NCBI RefSeq assembly: GCF_029873635.1
Contig: NC_080420.1
Span: 125,275,958 to 125,339,957, forward strand
DNA: 64,000 bases
DNA from: Malania oleifera
Taxonomy: Eukaryota; Streptophyta; Magnoliopsida; Santalales; Ximeniaceae
Direction of reading: 5' to 3'
This document shows positions 11,773 to 24,053 of this stretch, piece after piece. The notes beneath the pieces were generated by a model. It had not been told where the DNA came from. It made no database searches and worked only from the letters and a program-made list of their open reading frames with translations. A program made the translations under genes and the position numbers. Positions within the stretch are counted from its first letter, which is position 1. The number at the start of each line of letters is the position of its first letter.

Positions 11773-11821
11773 CATATAATATCCAATCTTCTTATATTTA
11801 CTTGTGTAATATTTTGCAGAC

Positions 11822-12454
11822 ATGGCGCTAGGAGGTCGTTGAGGCCGACTTCAGTCCAGTCTTTCGACTAGATCATCACCGGTGGATGATCCAACATCCT
11901 CGAGACCGGCGGAGGACGTCGATCCTCATATGGTACCCCCACCATCTCAGCCCTTGGGACCCCAGCCAAACATGGATCCATCAGTTGGGGGATCAAACCC
12001 AGGGTGAGTTGCACACTATAATGAGCAGCGTTGGTAAGGTTACGAGTAATTGATTTAGAATAAAACTATTGATGGTTGTTCAAGTGTATGAATAAAATAT
12101 TATTTTTTAAATCTTCTTTCAACATCGACCTCTACAGCACATATGACAAGGTCAGGTCGTGGTGTAGCAAAGAACACTGAGCTACATAGGATTGGGGAGC
12201 GGATACAGATTGACATTCCTCTAAGCTTTATGGCCTTGCGTGGCGACATTGGTGCAAAGCTTGGACCCAGGAGCTCGGCATTATATGTCGACAATATGCT
12301 CCAGTCACCACATTCAGCAGGCCGTAGGTGATAGAGGCTCAGCGCATGGTGCTGTACAGGCCCATATTGGTAAGAAATTCCAAATTTTTTTTTCTACTTT
12401 TAATATACTAGCCAAATAATTGTCTAACATTCTAACTGCATTTCATATGCAGGA
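11822..12454 (+). pseudogene. CACTA-1 transposase-like gene, N-terminal exons
   Basis: After an acceptor (TATTTTGCAG) comes MALGGR, a stop, and a Pro/Ser-rich stretch (DDPTSSRPAEDVDPHMVPPP). A second exon (about 12137-12372) reads MTRSGRGVAKNTELHRIG then ERIQIDIPLSFMALRGDIGAKL, like the N-terminal core of plant En/Spm-type accessory transposases (Transposase_24 group; recognised from pattern, weak). GTAAGA (12373) and CATATGCAG (ending 12453) bound an intron. The next exon is cut after one or two bases by Gypsy-4. The rest is at 22906-22952 and 29832-30394. Not functional. Confidence 0.6.
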
Positions 12455-13712
12455 TGTAATGACCCCGACTCGCCACGTGGGTCCGAGGTGCTACTTTAGT
12501 GACGTATGTGTACCTGATACCGTATTCATCATATATGAAACACATATATGCAACGAAAATAAAATACAAAATCCTAAAATTACATTACCAGAGTTCTAAC
12601 TATATTTATACACAAATATCTCAATTTTAACATAATTATATCCCATAAAACTATACAAAAATAAAATCTCTTTCCATACACACCACCTACATAAATTTAA
12701 ACCACTAGGCTAACTCCTTTTGCCTACTAGACCTGATCCCTAGGATTTCTTGAAAAGATAGTTTGTAAAGTAGGGGTGAGGCATAGTTGAGTAAGGGAAA
12801 CACTAAGTTAATGTTAGTGTGTGGCCAGCATGCATTTAGTGTATATAAAATAACCAATTCACTAAGTAGATAAACACATTTATGAAATCATTCTTATGTT
12901 ACACTCACACACACAATTAGCCGAGGATATGGAAGTTTACCCGCCTATACAAGTAGCTTCTCTCTGCTCTAATACCATTACTGCTATTAGGGCACTCACC
13001 TTTCTCAGCAAGCCCTCGAAGTTATCTTATTAATTATCCGTATTCACATAAATTAACAGATTTACATAAAGACAATTCCCTAGGACTAATCGCCATGTAT
13101 AAACCCCCGTGGTCAGGGTTGTGCGGCTCGAAGGCTGGAATAATGTCCTTGGGGATCCACCAAGACAATAGTCATTTGTAATCTTTGCTAACATACTCCG
13201 TAGGTATATGCAACTCCAACTGCTGGTTCGATTGCCCTTACCCAGGAGGGTACATTCACCTCACGTAGGCAAATCGGACAAGGCCACCCCACACCTCTCA
13301 GCACAAGTGTAGGTGCACACAACCACATGATAAATCCCTAGCAATGGTACCATGCCTACAACTCACTGGTCCTTAGAGTTCTTAGAGCGTATCATGTAAT
13401 TTAGATAATAGAAATTACAATTTAAAACATCAATTCACATATATTTCCTGTTATTCCAAAAACCTAGCTCTCGGCCACAAAATACAACCCGGTGTATAGT
13501 CGTCAATTAAAACTCCGCCCTCGGACGTCAAATAGTAATCCTGACCCTTGGCCATTCAAACAATACCCGGCCACTGGCCGTTATTTCAAACTCTTGCATT
13601 TCATAAACAGTTCCAGTATTTTCGTAAGCATTTCCAGTATTTCTCAAACAATTCAATATTTTATAATTTCCAACACATTCAGATCATCTGCCATACAATT
13701 TCTCACTTACAT

Positions 13713-13756
<44 letters not shown>

Positions 13757-14711
13757 TCAACTGTCCACCGTTCATTTTATACAAAATTACATATCATATA
13801 TCCTAATTTTGTAAAAATGAATCAATTCGAACGGGGGATTTCGAAAATAACCTCTGAATTCTCAAATCAAGTTATATATATAAACATAACTATTAAATTG
13901 ATTCAAATTCCATAAAATTACTGACTTAACTTAATCCCCTTACCTGGTTTTCTGAAACTACACCAACAAGGACCCCAAAACGATGCCTGGGACACTCACC
14001 CGAACCCTGATTAAATAACCCTAATTTAATCAAATCAATCCTAAATAAAATATTACTTTAACATTTCCTAGGCCCATAAATTTCAAATAACAATTAAACC
14101 CCCCGAAAACAACCAATTTCTTTGATTTCCTAAATCTCACTCTCGCTTTGGAGTGGTACCTAGAACCCCCAAATTGAAAAATTGCTCCTACCAAAATGAC
14201 GACGATCGAGACTAGGACCCCGTGGTGGTATCCGATCATCGATTTAGTTGAATATTAAAGAAGAAATTAAGGAAAGAGAGGGGGTATACCTTTCCCCAGG
14301 AGTAGTGCCTACGCCGCTTTTATGATAAATTTGCTCCAATAGGAATTTCGGTGGCGGAGATAGGAACCTAGCAGTATCTTCGGTTTTCCAATCGGTCGAG
14401 AAAATGAGAAGAGATAAAAGAGGGAAACAGAGGGAACGTGAAGAGAGAAAGGGGGGGGGGGGGCGCCTCTGTATTTGCTTCCTTCAGGTTGTAAAATATA
14501 TATGTATAATATATTTTATTATAATATAATATTATTATTGTATTACATTATTTAATTAATAATAACTATTATTTAATATTAAAAATTAATTAAATTATAT
14601 TTTAATTTAAAATTTAAAATTTAATTAAATTAAATTTATTTATTTATTTTAATATATATATATATATATATATTTTACATTTCCATGCATACAATTTTTG
14701 AGGTCATTACA
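12455..14711 (-). mobile_element. Gypsy-4 3' LTR (minus-strand element)
   Basis: A 2257-bp LTR which, read on the minus strand, begins TGTAATGACCTC and ends GGGGTCATTACA. The first about 280 bp on the plus strand match the 5' LTR fragment at 22628-22905. A polypurine tract (GTGAGGGAAGAA on the minus strand, just right of 14711) confirms orientation. It contains an (AC)n microsatellite (13714-13749), a run of 13 G (14451-14463) and an AT-rich stretch near 14490-14680. Confidence 0.9.
13714..13749. repeat. (AC)n microsatellite
   Basis: About 17 AC repeats inside the Gypsy-4 3' LTR. It produces a spurious poly-His-Thr reading frame. Confidence 0.95.
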
Positions 14712-14984
14712 TTCTTCCCTCACAAAAATTTCATCCTCAAAATTTGTTAACTATTACCGATCACATCCTTAACTCACGATCCCTATCTACAGAAGAGTCG
14801 GTAGCTACCCACATATCGGCTTGGTCCCAAGTTTATTAACTACCCTCACTTATGGTGGAGGAATACCGTGGTTACATGCAATGTCTTAGGAGATTACAAT
14901 AACCATAACAAGTCTCTTCCCAAAATCTCTATATAACCTATACTCAAAACCATACACCTACCTACCTAGTGCTAAGCCTTACTA

Positions 14985-15519
14985 AAAAACTGTGGGTACT
15001 TTTGGCGTACTTTCGTTTCTAACTCCCAAAAGCCTCCTTAACTGCATGATTTTGCCACAACACCTTCACTAACGGCATATCCTTAGTACGCAGTTTCTAT
15101 ATTTTTTGATCCAAAATCTGAACTAGTACCTCCTCGTATGCTAAAGCATCCTCGATCTCCAATGACTTATAACTGATCACATGTGAGGGGTTTGGAACCT
15201 ACCTCTTCAACATGGACATGTGGAACATATCATGTATCCTAGACAGCGCTGGGGGTAATGTTATCCTATACACTACCGAATCAATCCTCTCCAAAATCTC
15301 GAACGGTCCAATGTATTTAGGGCTTAGCTTGCCCGTATTTCCATACCTCATCACCCCCTTCATCGAAGTAATCCTCAAGAATATCATATCACCTATCTCA
15401 AATTCTAGCTCCCGTCGACGAGTATTCATATAACTCTTTTGCCGACTCTGGGCTGCTTTAATCCTTTCCCTGATAAACTCGACCTTTGCAGAGGCCTGCT
15501 GAACAAGTTTTGGCCCCAA
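14985..15519 (-). pseudogene. Gypsy-4 integrase C-terminus and chromodomain-like tail
   Basis: The minus strand reads FIRERIKAAQSRQKSYMNTR, then FEIGDMIFLRI, GKLSPKYIGPFEILERI and RIHDMFHMSMLKR: the GPY/F-type end of gypsy integrase. After a stop, fragments like VPNPSHVISYKSLEIEDAL, LVKVLWQNHAVKEAFWELE and KYPQFF follow, matching the C-terminal tail of chromodomain-bearing plant gypsy elements. Frame breaks make it non-functional. Confidence 0.8.
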
Positions 15520-15634
15520 AATCTGCTATTTGCCTACTTCATCCTAGTGCAACAGAGATCAGCCCCAGAGACTATACAAAGCCTCATATGGTGCCATTCC
15601 AATGCTGATTTGGTGACTGTTATTGTATGCATAC

Positions 15635-16260
15635 TCAACCAATGATAGACATCGGATCCAATTGCCCCCAAAATCTAACACACATGCCCGTAGCACATCC
15701 TCGAGAATCTGAATGGTTCATTCGGAATGTCCATCCGTTTGAAAGTGAAATGCAATACTGAAAGTGAGTTGAAAACCCAACACTCCCTGCAAACACTTCC
15801 AAAACCAAGAAGTGAACCGCGGATCCTGATCTGAAATGATGGACACGGGCACGCCATGTATTCTGACTATCTCTTGACATAAAGTTCAACCAGCTTATCC
15901 ATGGAGTAACTGGTTCTAATCTGAATGAAATGGGCAGTCTTCGTCAATATGTCAACAGCTACCCATATGGAATTCTACCCATGCCCCGCTGAAGGCAATC
16001 CCGATACAAAGTCTATCAAGATATGCTCCCACTTCCACATAGGGACGTCCAATGGTTGAAGTGGTCCTGCTGGGCTCTGGTGTTCTGCCTTCACCTTCTG
16101 ACATGTCAAGCATTGTCCCATAAATCTGGCAATCTCTCTCTTCATGTTATTCCATCATAACGATTCTCGCAAGTCTCTATACATCTTCGTGCTACTCGGG
16201 TGAACAATATAGAGAGAAGGGTCCCCCAGAATCGTCCTCTTTATTTCTACGTCGTTTGGC
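15635..16260 (-). pseudogene. Gypsy-4 integrase core, frameshifted
   Basis: Pieces of the zinc-binding and catalytic parts of integrase in more than one frame on the minus strand: REIARFMGQCLTCQKVKAEH, PAGPLQPLDVPMWKWEHI, DFVSGLPSAG, WVAVDILTKTAHFI. Further pieces follow in other frames. Stops and frameshifts are numerous. Confidence 0.75.
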
Positions 16261-16307
16261 GCACACAATCGAGTGTGAAATTTGAGAACTTCATCCTTAG
16301 AAACATT

Positions 16308-16989
16308 TTAGTCTGTGTGCTGTTCATCTTGTATTTTCTCTACAATCTTCATCAACTTTGCATCTTTCAGCTGAGCTGTTTTGATTCTCTCCCGTAAAGT
16401 TTGTTGAACCACTATACTAGAAATGAACGCCTGATGATTCCCTTCTACCAACTCTACATCCAATCTCTCCAGATCCATCATGATCTGTTGCGAAGCCATA
16501 ACTGCAAAGGCTGACGTACCCCTAGATTTCCAACTCAATGCATTGGCTACCACATTCGCCTTTCTTAGGTGATAGCTAATAGTGTGGTCATAATCCTTTA
16601 TCAACTTGAGCCATCTGCGCTGCCTCATATTCAACTCCTTCTGGGTGAAAAAGTACGTGAGACTTTTATGGTCAGTAAAAATCTCACACCTTACACCATA
16701 AAGGTAGTGTTGCGAGATCTTTAACGCAAACACAAGTGTTGCCAGCTCCAAGTCGTGTGCAGGATAGTTCTTTTTGTACGCTTTCAATTGGCGAGACACA
16801 TACCCAATAAATTTCCCTTACTGCATTAGAACATAATCAAGTCCCTTCTGCGATGCGTCTGTAAATTACAAATCCATCCTCACTTGCTGGAAGGGTCAAC
16901 ACTGGGGTAGTGACTAGACGCTACTTCAACCACTAGAAGCTCTGCTCGCATTCGTCGGTCCAGTCAAACTTCACATTCTTCCTCGTGAG
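16308..16989 (-). pseudogene. Gypsy-4 RNase H
   Basis: The minus-strand frame includes [69 protein letters not shown] and [13 protein letters not shown]. This is the gypsy RNase H C-terminal half and linker. The usual ADALSR reads ANALSW, so a conserved Asp is lost. Upstream toward 16989 the RNase H start is frame-broken. Confidence 0.85.
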
Positions 16990-17620
16990 TCATGTTAAAG
17001 GCCCTGATAATCTAGAGAACCCCTCAACAAACCGGCGGTAGTATCCGATAAGACCTAGGAAACTTCTGATTTCTTGCATGTTCTTCGACCTTGCCCAGCC
17101 AACTACAACCTCTACTTTGCTTGGGTCCACCGAAATCCCTTCCTCGGATACCACATGACCCAAAAATGCAACCTGCTCTAGCCAGAATTCACATTTCTTA
17201 AGTTTAGCAAATAACATCTTTTCCCTAAGCACCTTAAGTACTAGTTTCAGATGAGCTTCATGCTCCTCAGGGCTCCTCGAGTAGACCAGAATATCATATA
17301 TGAATAAAATAACAAATTGGTCTAAGTACTCATGGAATACCATGTTCATTAGATTCATGAATACCGCTGGAGCATTTGTTAACCTGAACGACATAACCAA
17401 GAACTCGTAATGGCTATACCGAGTTCGAAAAGCAGTTTTTGATACATCATCTGATCTAACCTTCACTTGATGATATTCAAATTGCAGATCAATTTTAGAG
17501 AAAATCTGCGTACCTTGAAGCTAATTAAATAGGTCATCAATTCGGGATAATGGATACTTGTTCTTCACCGTTACTTTATTGATCTCTCGGTAGTCGATGC
17601 ATATCCTCATCTACTCGTCC
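16990..17620 (-). pseudogene. Gypsy-4 reverse transcriptase, C-terminal part
   Basis: Reads CIDYREINKVTVKNKYPL, then [63 protein letters not shown] and [15 protein letters not shown]. The catalytic box, normally FxDD, reads FIYD here, so a catalytic Asp is replaced by Tyr. Stops are also present (LFN*LQG, DE*MRI). The N-terminal part lies 2.7 kb away at 20386 because a Copia solo LTR was inserted just after the conserved VLFVKK motif. Confidence 0.9.
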
Positions 17621-18806
17621 TTCTTTGTTAGCTTTGGTATATTCCCAAAAGGGGGGTGAATTGGAATTTTAAACTTTCTTCCTAGGTTAAATTAGATAAC
17701 AGTAGTATATCCACAACCTAGGGTCTGTCTATCCAGTTCCAAATGCGCAGATGAACATAACGTGCGAAAATTAAATCATGCGCGTCATTCACACTATAAC
17801 AGACATGTGCAGGAATATAAATTGCGAAAATATAAACAGTGCACATACAATATGTTATCAGGGTTTAGCCAACACTGCCTACGTCCCCGCCTCTAGCTTG
17901 CAAGCCCGAGAATTCCACTAATGCTCACTTAACGGGTGGAGTGACACCGGTTATAACCAGGTCAATTAACGGGGCTGACCTCAACCTACAACCGCACCTT
18001 ACCAGGATGGTGCATCTAACTTTCCTAACCGGGTCTATGCCAATTCGAGACTATTTAACAAGGCTAGTCTCCCTTTTCAAGCCCGAGCCTAGAATACAAT
18101 CAATCGATATAAATTTGATGTACAAGAAAATGCTTCTTACATAAGCAGATATGTACCACTGCGCGCAGTATGATCAATGCACCTCAAATAGATAGGAACT
18201 ATAAGCTCAATGGTGTATGTGCAACCAACACTCAGAATAATGATTATCTCAAACAAGCACACAAGTGTTTCTACATGCTAATCTTTGAAACTAAGCAATG
18301 ATAAAATCACAATCTTAGTTTAGGGTTTCAAAGATTTGTACCAATAGAAATTTAGAATATCTCAAACAATTATTCTCTTAAAGTACAAAGGAACAAAGGG
18401 ATATTCAAATCAGAGCTTGTAAAAATATTTTGCACACCAAAAATACAAGCCCAAATGAGTTTTCCAATAACAATGCAAAAACCCACTTAGCTATAAGATT
18501 TTTCCCACACAAGATTTATCAAATTAAATCGGTGGAAAAATCTTTGCTTAACTTTTAATATGAAAATCAAATTTCAATCAAATGTAATGAGAGTTTTTAG
18601 CAATGTAGACAATATATAAACATTCACAAGGTTTGGTTTAGTAAAGGAATGATAATATGAGAGCGTATGTGAGTTGAATGAACAAATAGGGCTTAGGAAA
18701 TTTGAGAGGATTTTTAGTTAATCCTATTTGCTAATCACCACTAATCCAAGAAAATGAGACCCTATATATAGAAGAAGGGTAAATTATGATTGTTGGGGAC
18801 ATATAG

Positions 18807-19536
18807 TGTGATACCCCATAAAAAGATTAGATGTTACTATTCATATCAACAAGGTGTACCTTTCTTTTCGGAAGTTTTCCCATAAGAACTCCATATTTAA
18901 GCGTGCTTGACTTGGAGCAATCTTGGGATGGGTGACCACTTGGGAAGTTTTCTCAAGAAGTGTGTGAGTGAGGACAAAACACACTGAAAAGGACACGTAT
19001 TAGTTTGTGGGGCCAGTCATTAGTCGGATAAGGCCCGCCCCCTATTGTCTGGTCCAGGTGGAGGAGGAGAGACGCAGTGCTCCCTGGTAGACCCAGGTTG
19101 GGGCGTTTCAGATGGTATCAGAGCCAACACCCAGCCAGAAGTGTGATGAGATTCACATCGCCTGGGTTTGGAAATGTGGGTTCGCAACGAGGAAGTTGCG
19201 TTCTATGAGTGGGGGAGAATGTGATACCCCATGGATGAAAGACTTAAAAATATTAGATGTTACTACCCATATCAACAAGGTGCACATTTCTTTTCGGGAG
19301 CTTTCCTATAAGAACTCCATAGTTAAGCGTGCTTGGCTTGGAGCAATCTTGGGATGGGTGACCACCTGGGAAGTTTTCTCAGGAAGTGTGTGAGTGAGGA
19401 CAAAACACATTGAAAAGGACACGTGTTGGTTTGTGGGGCTAGTCATTAGTCTGATAAGGCCCGCCCCCTATTGTCTGGTCCAGGTGGAGGAGGAGAGATG
19501 CAGTGCTTCCTGACAGACCCAGGTTGGGGCATTTCA
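18807..19536 (+). mobile_element. Cassandra-2 TRIM retrotransposon (complete)
   Basis: 5' LTR 18807-19110 (304 bp; it has lost about 12 bp after TGTGATACCCCAT), primer site 19113-19125, polypurine tract 19209-19219 (GTGGGGGAGAA), 3' LTR 19220-19536 (317 bp). Flanking repeats are TATAG (18802-18806) and CATAG (19537-19541), a target duplication with one mismatch. Both LTRs carry the 5S-like block (C boxes at 18926-18937 and 19352-19363). The open frame at 19112-19393 is an accident of this non-coding element. Confidence 0.94.
19113..19125 (+). other. Primer-binding site of Cassandra-2
   Basis: TGGTATCAGAGCC, an exact match to the common plant initiator tRNA-Met primer site, two bases after the 5' LTR. 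Confidence 0.9.
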
Positions 19537-20385
19537 CATAGGCTATTCTTAAATTTTTTAAAAAATGTTTAGGAAAATTAACCATATTTAACCCCTTTTA
19601 ATCGCGGTGAAAAATGAAACAACCCGAGAGTTTTTGGCGCTTGATCCACGGTTTGGTCGCTCGAACAGACATAGTGAAAAAAAGTTTATTTTGAAGTTCG
19701 GGTGTTCGAATCAAGGTTCAATTTGCTGAATTGAGGCGATTTCCAAAAGGTCTGCGATTCGGTCACCTGGTGTCAAGTTCAGTAGCCCGGGGCATATTTG
19801 AACGTGAAGTTCGGGCTGCCGAGTTGTTGGGAAAAGTCATAGTTGACGTTCGGTCGCTCGAGGACACTATGGTCATTTTTGGTTCGGTCACCAGAAACCA
19901 AGTCAACATTTTGACTTTCCAACTGTTTGGTCGATTGAGGAAAAATTTACTGCCAAGTTTGGTCACCCAAATCCAAGGGATTTTGCTTATTTAAATTCAA
20001 TTTCAAAACATAAGATTCCCCAGATAAGGGAAAGTGGGGACTTCCCTAAGTGCAAGTGCTGGGACCTAGGGTCTTTCTAAGGTCATTTTACTTGCCGAAA
20101 AAATCCGTCATTGGTCGACCTCCCTAAGGTCTTTCTAAGGTCTTGAGCTTATAGTCCTACATGCATGATATGTAGATTATTGCAGACCTTTTTGAAATGA
20201 GATTGTTACAAACCCAGTAATATTAAAACAAATAATAAATGTGTTGGAGTCTTCATATTTTTTCAAGTCCATGTGCATCATATGATACTGCTAAGTTATC
20301 CTACTCATAAACTAGATCACACATAAGATCCTTGCGTTTCGTTAGCATCAAAATTAAAGATCAGACTCAAAAAGTCAACATTCTT

Positions 20386-21147
20386 CTTCACAAACAACAC
20401 CGGTGCACCCCAGGATGATACACTCGGTTTAATAAACCCCCTGTCTAGAAGCTTCTGTAGTTGCTCCTCTAACTCCTTTAATTCAGTTGGAGCCATTCTG
20501 TATAGGGCTTTAAAGATTGGTGCTGTCCCTGGAATCAACTCTATTGTAAATTCCACCTCCCAATCAGGAGGCAACCCCGGTAAATCCTTTGGAAAAACAT
20601 CAGAGAACTCCATTATCACCGGGATATCTTCCAACTTGAGCTCCTCCTTCGGTGCTTCCTTCACAATTGCAAGGTAACCCTGGCATCCCCTCAAAAGTAA
20701 ACACTTCGACTGGATAACAGAAAGGATCCATGGTGCTAAACGCACACACGACCCAACAAATACAAATTCCTGCTCCCCAGGAGGTCTGAATACCACCTCC
20801 TTCCTATGATAGTCAATGCTCGCGTAGCTGGATTCTAGCTAGTCCATACCCAGAATAATGTCAAAACCATGCATATCAAGTACTATCAAGTTAGCAGGCA
20901 GTACTCTCTCCTGAATCTTTACTAGATAATCCCTGATCACCTTACTACATATTAACACTAACCTTGTCAGTGTGCCCACTACTAACTCAGTCTCTAACAA
21001 TTGAGCCTCTAACCTACATAGTTTAACAAATCCCTGAGACACAAGCGAGTGGGTTGCACCTGAATCAAATAATACAATGACACTATCTAATAGTATGGAA
21101 ATAGCACCTGTCACCACATCACCGACGTTCTCCGCATCACCCGGCAT
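20386..21147 (-). pseudogene. Gypsy-4 protease and RT N-terminus
   Basis: The minus strand gives the aspartic protease (VIVLFDSGATHSLVSQGF, then LIVLDMHGFDIILGMD), a stop, then the linker and RT start: IPVIMEFSDVFPKDLPGLPP, VEFTIELIPGTAPI, YRMAPTELKELEEQLQKLL and GFIKPSVSSWGAPVLFVKK. The frame runs into the Copia-3 LTR at 20380 and resumes at 17620. Stops between protease and linker show decay. Confidence 0.9.
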
Positions 21148-21149
21148 AA

Positions 21150-22179
21150 GTGAGTATACTCGCGCCTGAGTTGTACCCCGCTAGTGACCACCTCGAGGTG
21201 CCTGTAAACCTCCTCGATACTGCGGCTGCGATGGCACCTAGTTCAACACCGCACGACAATCTCGCATATGTTCTCCACATCGAAAACAAACAGCTGATCC
21301 TACTCTGCACTTGCCCCAATGCCTGTGATGGCATCTAGGACAAATGGGTCATTGCTAACCCCCCTGATGGCCTCGATACCTCGTCTCTTGCCTCTGGCCT
21401 AAGAAGCTACTAGGCCTCCTCCATGCACTCTGATTGGTGCTGGTATGAAATCCCTAAGGTAAGGGCCTCTTCTTCTAACTCGCTGCCTTATCCTCCTCCT
21501 AGATACTGGCCTCAACTACCATGGCCTGATCCACCAACTCAGAAAAACTTTGAGTGAACAATGCCACCATATGCGAGCGTATGCTCTATCTCAGTCCCCT
21601 TTCAAACATCTGTGCCTTCAGCAGCTCATTCGGGACCATGTGTAGAGCAAAGCGGGATAGCTCCCCAAACTTGGTCACATAGTGCTACACAGTTATGGGC
21701 CCCTAAGTCAGACGCAGGAATTCCTCTACCTTAGTTGTTTGGGTAGCAACGAGGAAATACCTGTCGAAGAAAACTTCCCTAAACCGGCTCCAAGTGAGAG
21801 CCACTGGCTTTGGGCGCTACTCCTCCACTAGTTTCGCCAATTGCCACCATCTCTTTGCTTCCCCCACTAGTTTGTAAGTGGAATACTTCACCTTTTGCTC
21901 CTTAGTGCACTCCAATACTCCCAGCAGCTCCTCTATTTCTTGAACCCAATCTTCAGCTGCGATCGGGTTCGGTCCACCTACAAACGCCGGTGGTTTCGCC
22001 TGGGTGAACTACTGAAATGTGCAACCCCTATCAGCCACTGGTTGATCTTGCTCTTTAAAGTCCCTCTTGTTCTCCTTTCTAGACTGCCGCGCTATATTTC
22101 GCAGCACTGCTGAAGCATCAGCATCATCCTCACTAGAGGTATCCCCTCCAATCACAATATCTTTTCCCCCGGAATCCAT
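21150..22179 (-). pseudogene. Gypsy-4 gag, degenerate
   Basis: From MDSGGKDIVIGGDTSSEDD the minus strand shows gypsy gag: [72 protein letters not shown] and FERGLR, then cysteine motifs (CPRCHHRHWGKCR, CFRCGEHMRDC; the second lacks spacing residues). Stops are frequent. Same gag family as Gypsy-2, -5 and -6. Confidence 0.85.
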
Positions 22180-22612
22180 CTTGTAAATAAGATATAACTC
22201 GACTTAGAAATTTCACATTTAACATAATTAATGCAAATACGGAATAATGAAATTGATATATTATATAGGTTCTAATTTAATAACTCATATTCCAATTCTA
22301 TCACAAAACCATTGAGGTAGAAATCTCCATGCTAATATTAGCTTCACACACATACCCACTCATCCCAACATTCCAACCTAAATTTTTTGAGTTCCAGTCC
22401 CTCAACTCAGAAACGAAACCATCGATGGATTTACCATGGTTTTTTGAAACTCGTGACTAATTCAAAAAATCACATAAGTCCGTCAAAAGATTTATGCCTC
22501 CAAGCTTCCAGACCAAAACTCATCTTAACCTACCCACTCCTATCCCTATCTTATCTCAACCTATACTCTGGTAATTATCAATCCTCAAAGTATGCAGAAC
22601 CTAGCAAACCTA

Positions 22613-22625
22613 GGCTCTGATACCA
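22613..22625 (-). other. Primer-binding site of Gypsy-4
   Basis: GGCTCTGATACCA on the plus strand, i.e. TGGTATCAGAGCC on the minus strand, just inside the 5' LTR. This fixes the element's orientation. Confidence 0.9.
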
Positions 22626-22627
22626 CC

Positions 22628-22905
22628 TATAACGACCCCAACCCGCCACGTGGGCACGGGGTGCTACTTTAGTGACGTCTGTGTACCTGATACCTTATTC
22701 ATCATATATGAAACACATATACGCAATGGAAATAAAATAAAAAATCCTCAAATTACATTGCTAGAGTTCTAACTATCTTTATACACAAATATCTCCATTT
22801 TCGCATAATTACATCCCATTAAATTATACAAAAATAAAATCTCTGTCCATACACACCACCTACATATATTTAAACCACTAGCCTAGCTCCTCTAGCCTGC
22901 TAGAC
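22628..22905 (-). mobile_element. Gypsy-4 5' LTR, truncated
   Basis: 278 bp matching the first part of the 3' LTR on the plus strand (TATAACGACCCC against TGTAATGACCCC, then the shared CCACGTGGG and GTGCTACTTTAGTGACGT). Similarity stops after CTGCTAGAC at 22905. The remaining about 2 kb is deleted, which explains the absence of a target duplication on this side. Confidence 0.88.
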
Positions 22906-22952
22906 ACCAAAGGCAATTAGGGGAGTGGTGCCAGGGTGCGCAGAGCAAACAT
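22906..22952 (+). pseudogene. CACTA-1 transposase-like gene, internal exon scrap
   Basis: 47 bp left between Gypsy-4 and CACTA-2. With the sequence after CACTA-2 it would read AGCAAACAT|GTAAGT, a plausible exon end and splice donor into the intron at 29832. Assignment rests on that junction and on position. Confidence 0.4.
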
Positions 22953-22969
22953 CAATACAAAAAACTGGT

Positions 22970-23930
22970 TTTTAGTGATGAAACTATTAGTGACGGATTC
23001 AATTCCAACACTAAAAGTGGGTATTAGTGACAGTTTTATCAACCGTCACTAATACGACACTATTAGTGATGGATTTAAAACCGTCACTAATATTTTTGTC
23101 ACTAAAATCAGGAAAAAATTGTGGAAAAATATTTTTCGTGCAAAAATTATCTCGAAAAAATATTAGCGACAACTTCTGCGGTATTAGTGACGAATTAAAT
23201 CTGCCACTAAAAGATTCTTATTAGTGACGATTAAATAACCGTCACTACTATAAAAATTTATTTTAGAGTATTAGTGACGAATTTGAAGATTCGTCCCTAT
23301 CAAGCCCTTATTAGTGACGAATTTGGGAACCATTTCTAATACGTCTTTTATTTAAAAAAAATAAATAAAAATTTATTTCAAAGTATTAATGACGAATTTA
23401 AAGATCTGTCACTATTAGCCCCTTATTAATGACAGATTTGGGAACCGTTACTAATACCTCTTTTATTTAAAACAAATAAAAAAAATTATTTTAGAGTATT
23501 AGTGAGGAATTTGAAGATCCGTCACTATTAGCCTCTTATTAGTGATGGATTTGGGAACTGTCACTAATACCTCTTTTATTTTAAAAAAAATTATTTCAGA
23601 GTATTAGTGATGAATTTGAAGATTCGTCACTATTAGCCCCTTATTAGTGACGGATTTGGAAACTGTCACTAATACTTCTTTTATTTAAAAAAAATAAAAA
23701 AAATTTATTTTAGAGTATTAGTGACGAATTTGAAGATCTGTCACTATTAGTCCCTTATTAATGACGAATTTGGGAATCGTCACTAATACCTCTTTTATTT
23801 AAAAAAATTAAAAAAAAATTTATTTTAGAGTATTAGTGATGAATTTGAAGATCTGTCACTATTAGCCTCTTATTAGTGACTTATTAGTGACGGATTTGGG
23901 AACTGTCACTAATACTTTTTTTTTCCCCTG
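22970..23930. repeat. CACTA-2 left subterminal repeats with about 115-bp tandem array
   Basis: From about 23260 six tandem units of about 110-117 bp follow one another. Each has TTTAGAGTATTAGTGACGAATTTGAAG-like sequence (never intact for long), a GTCACTATTAG segment, a GTGACGGATTTGGG palindrome half and a poly-A/T spacer. Short inverted repeats of TTAGTGACG fill the rest back to 22970. Confidence 0.9.
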
Positions 23931-24053
23931 TTTCCCCCAATCTATCAATCATTTCCCTCCTTTCCCTAATCTTTTTCCCTCCTCCCCTCCTCTCGCCCTT
24001 TGGCGTTCGCTCCTCCTGCCGCCACCGCTGGCTCCTCCTAGGTCTTCATCATC

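Larger units (their letters stand above)
17626..20380 (-). mobile_element. Copia-3 solo LTR (contains Cassandra-2)
   Basis: On the plus strand it starts TGTTAGCTTTGG and ends AAAGTCAACA, with a perfect 5-bp target duplication TTCTT (17621-17625 and 20381-20385). On the minus strand the LTR starts TGTTGACTTTTTGAG and ends in the CAATTCACCCCCC, TTGGGAATATACC pattern of this copia family. Net length without Cassandra-2 and its duplication is about 2.0 kb. It sits inside Gypsy-4 reverse transcriptase. It is the same family as the LTR at 45967-54158: both share the phrase around AGGCGGGGACGTA. There is no internal region, so it is a solo LTR. Confidence 0.93.

Noticed and set aside
13492-13814. 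Overlapping frames with poly-His-Thr
   Set aside because: Produced by the (AC)n microsatellite inside a gypsy LTR.
19112-19393. 93-residue open frame
   Set aside because: It spans the primer site, polypurine tract and LTR of Cassandra-2, a non-coding element.
22970-23930. Regularly spaced short repeats resembling a CRISPR array
   Set aside because: Repeats are palindromic CACTA subterminal sites in eukaryotic DNA, with no unique spacers of constant length.
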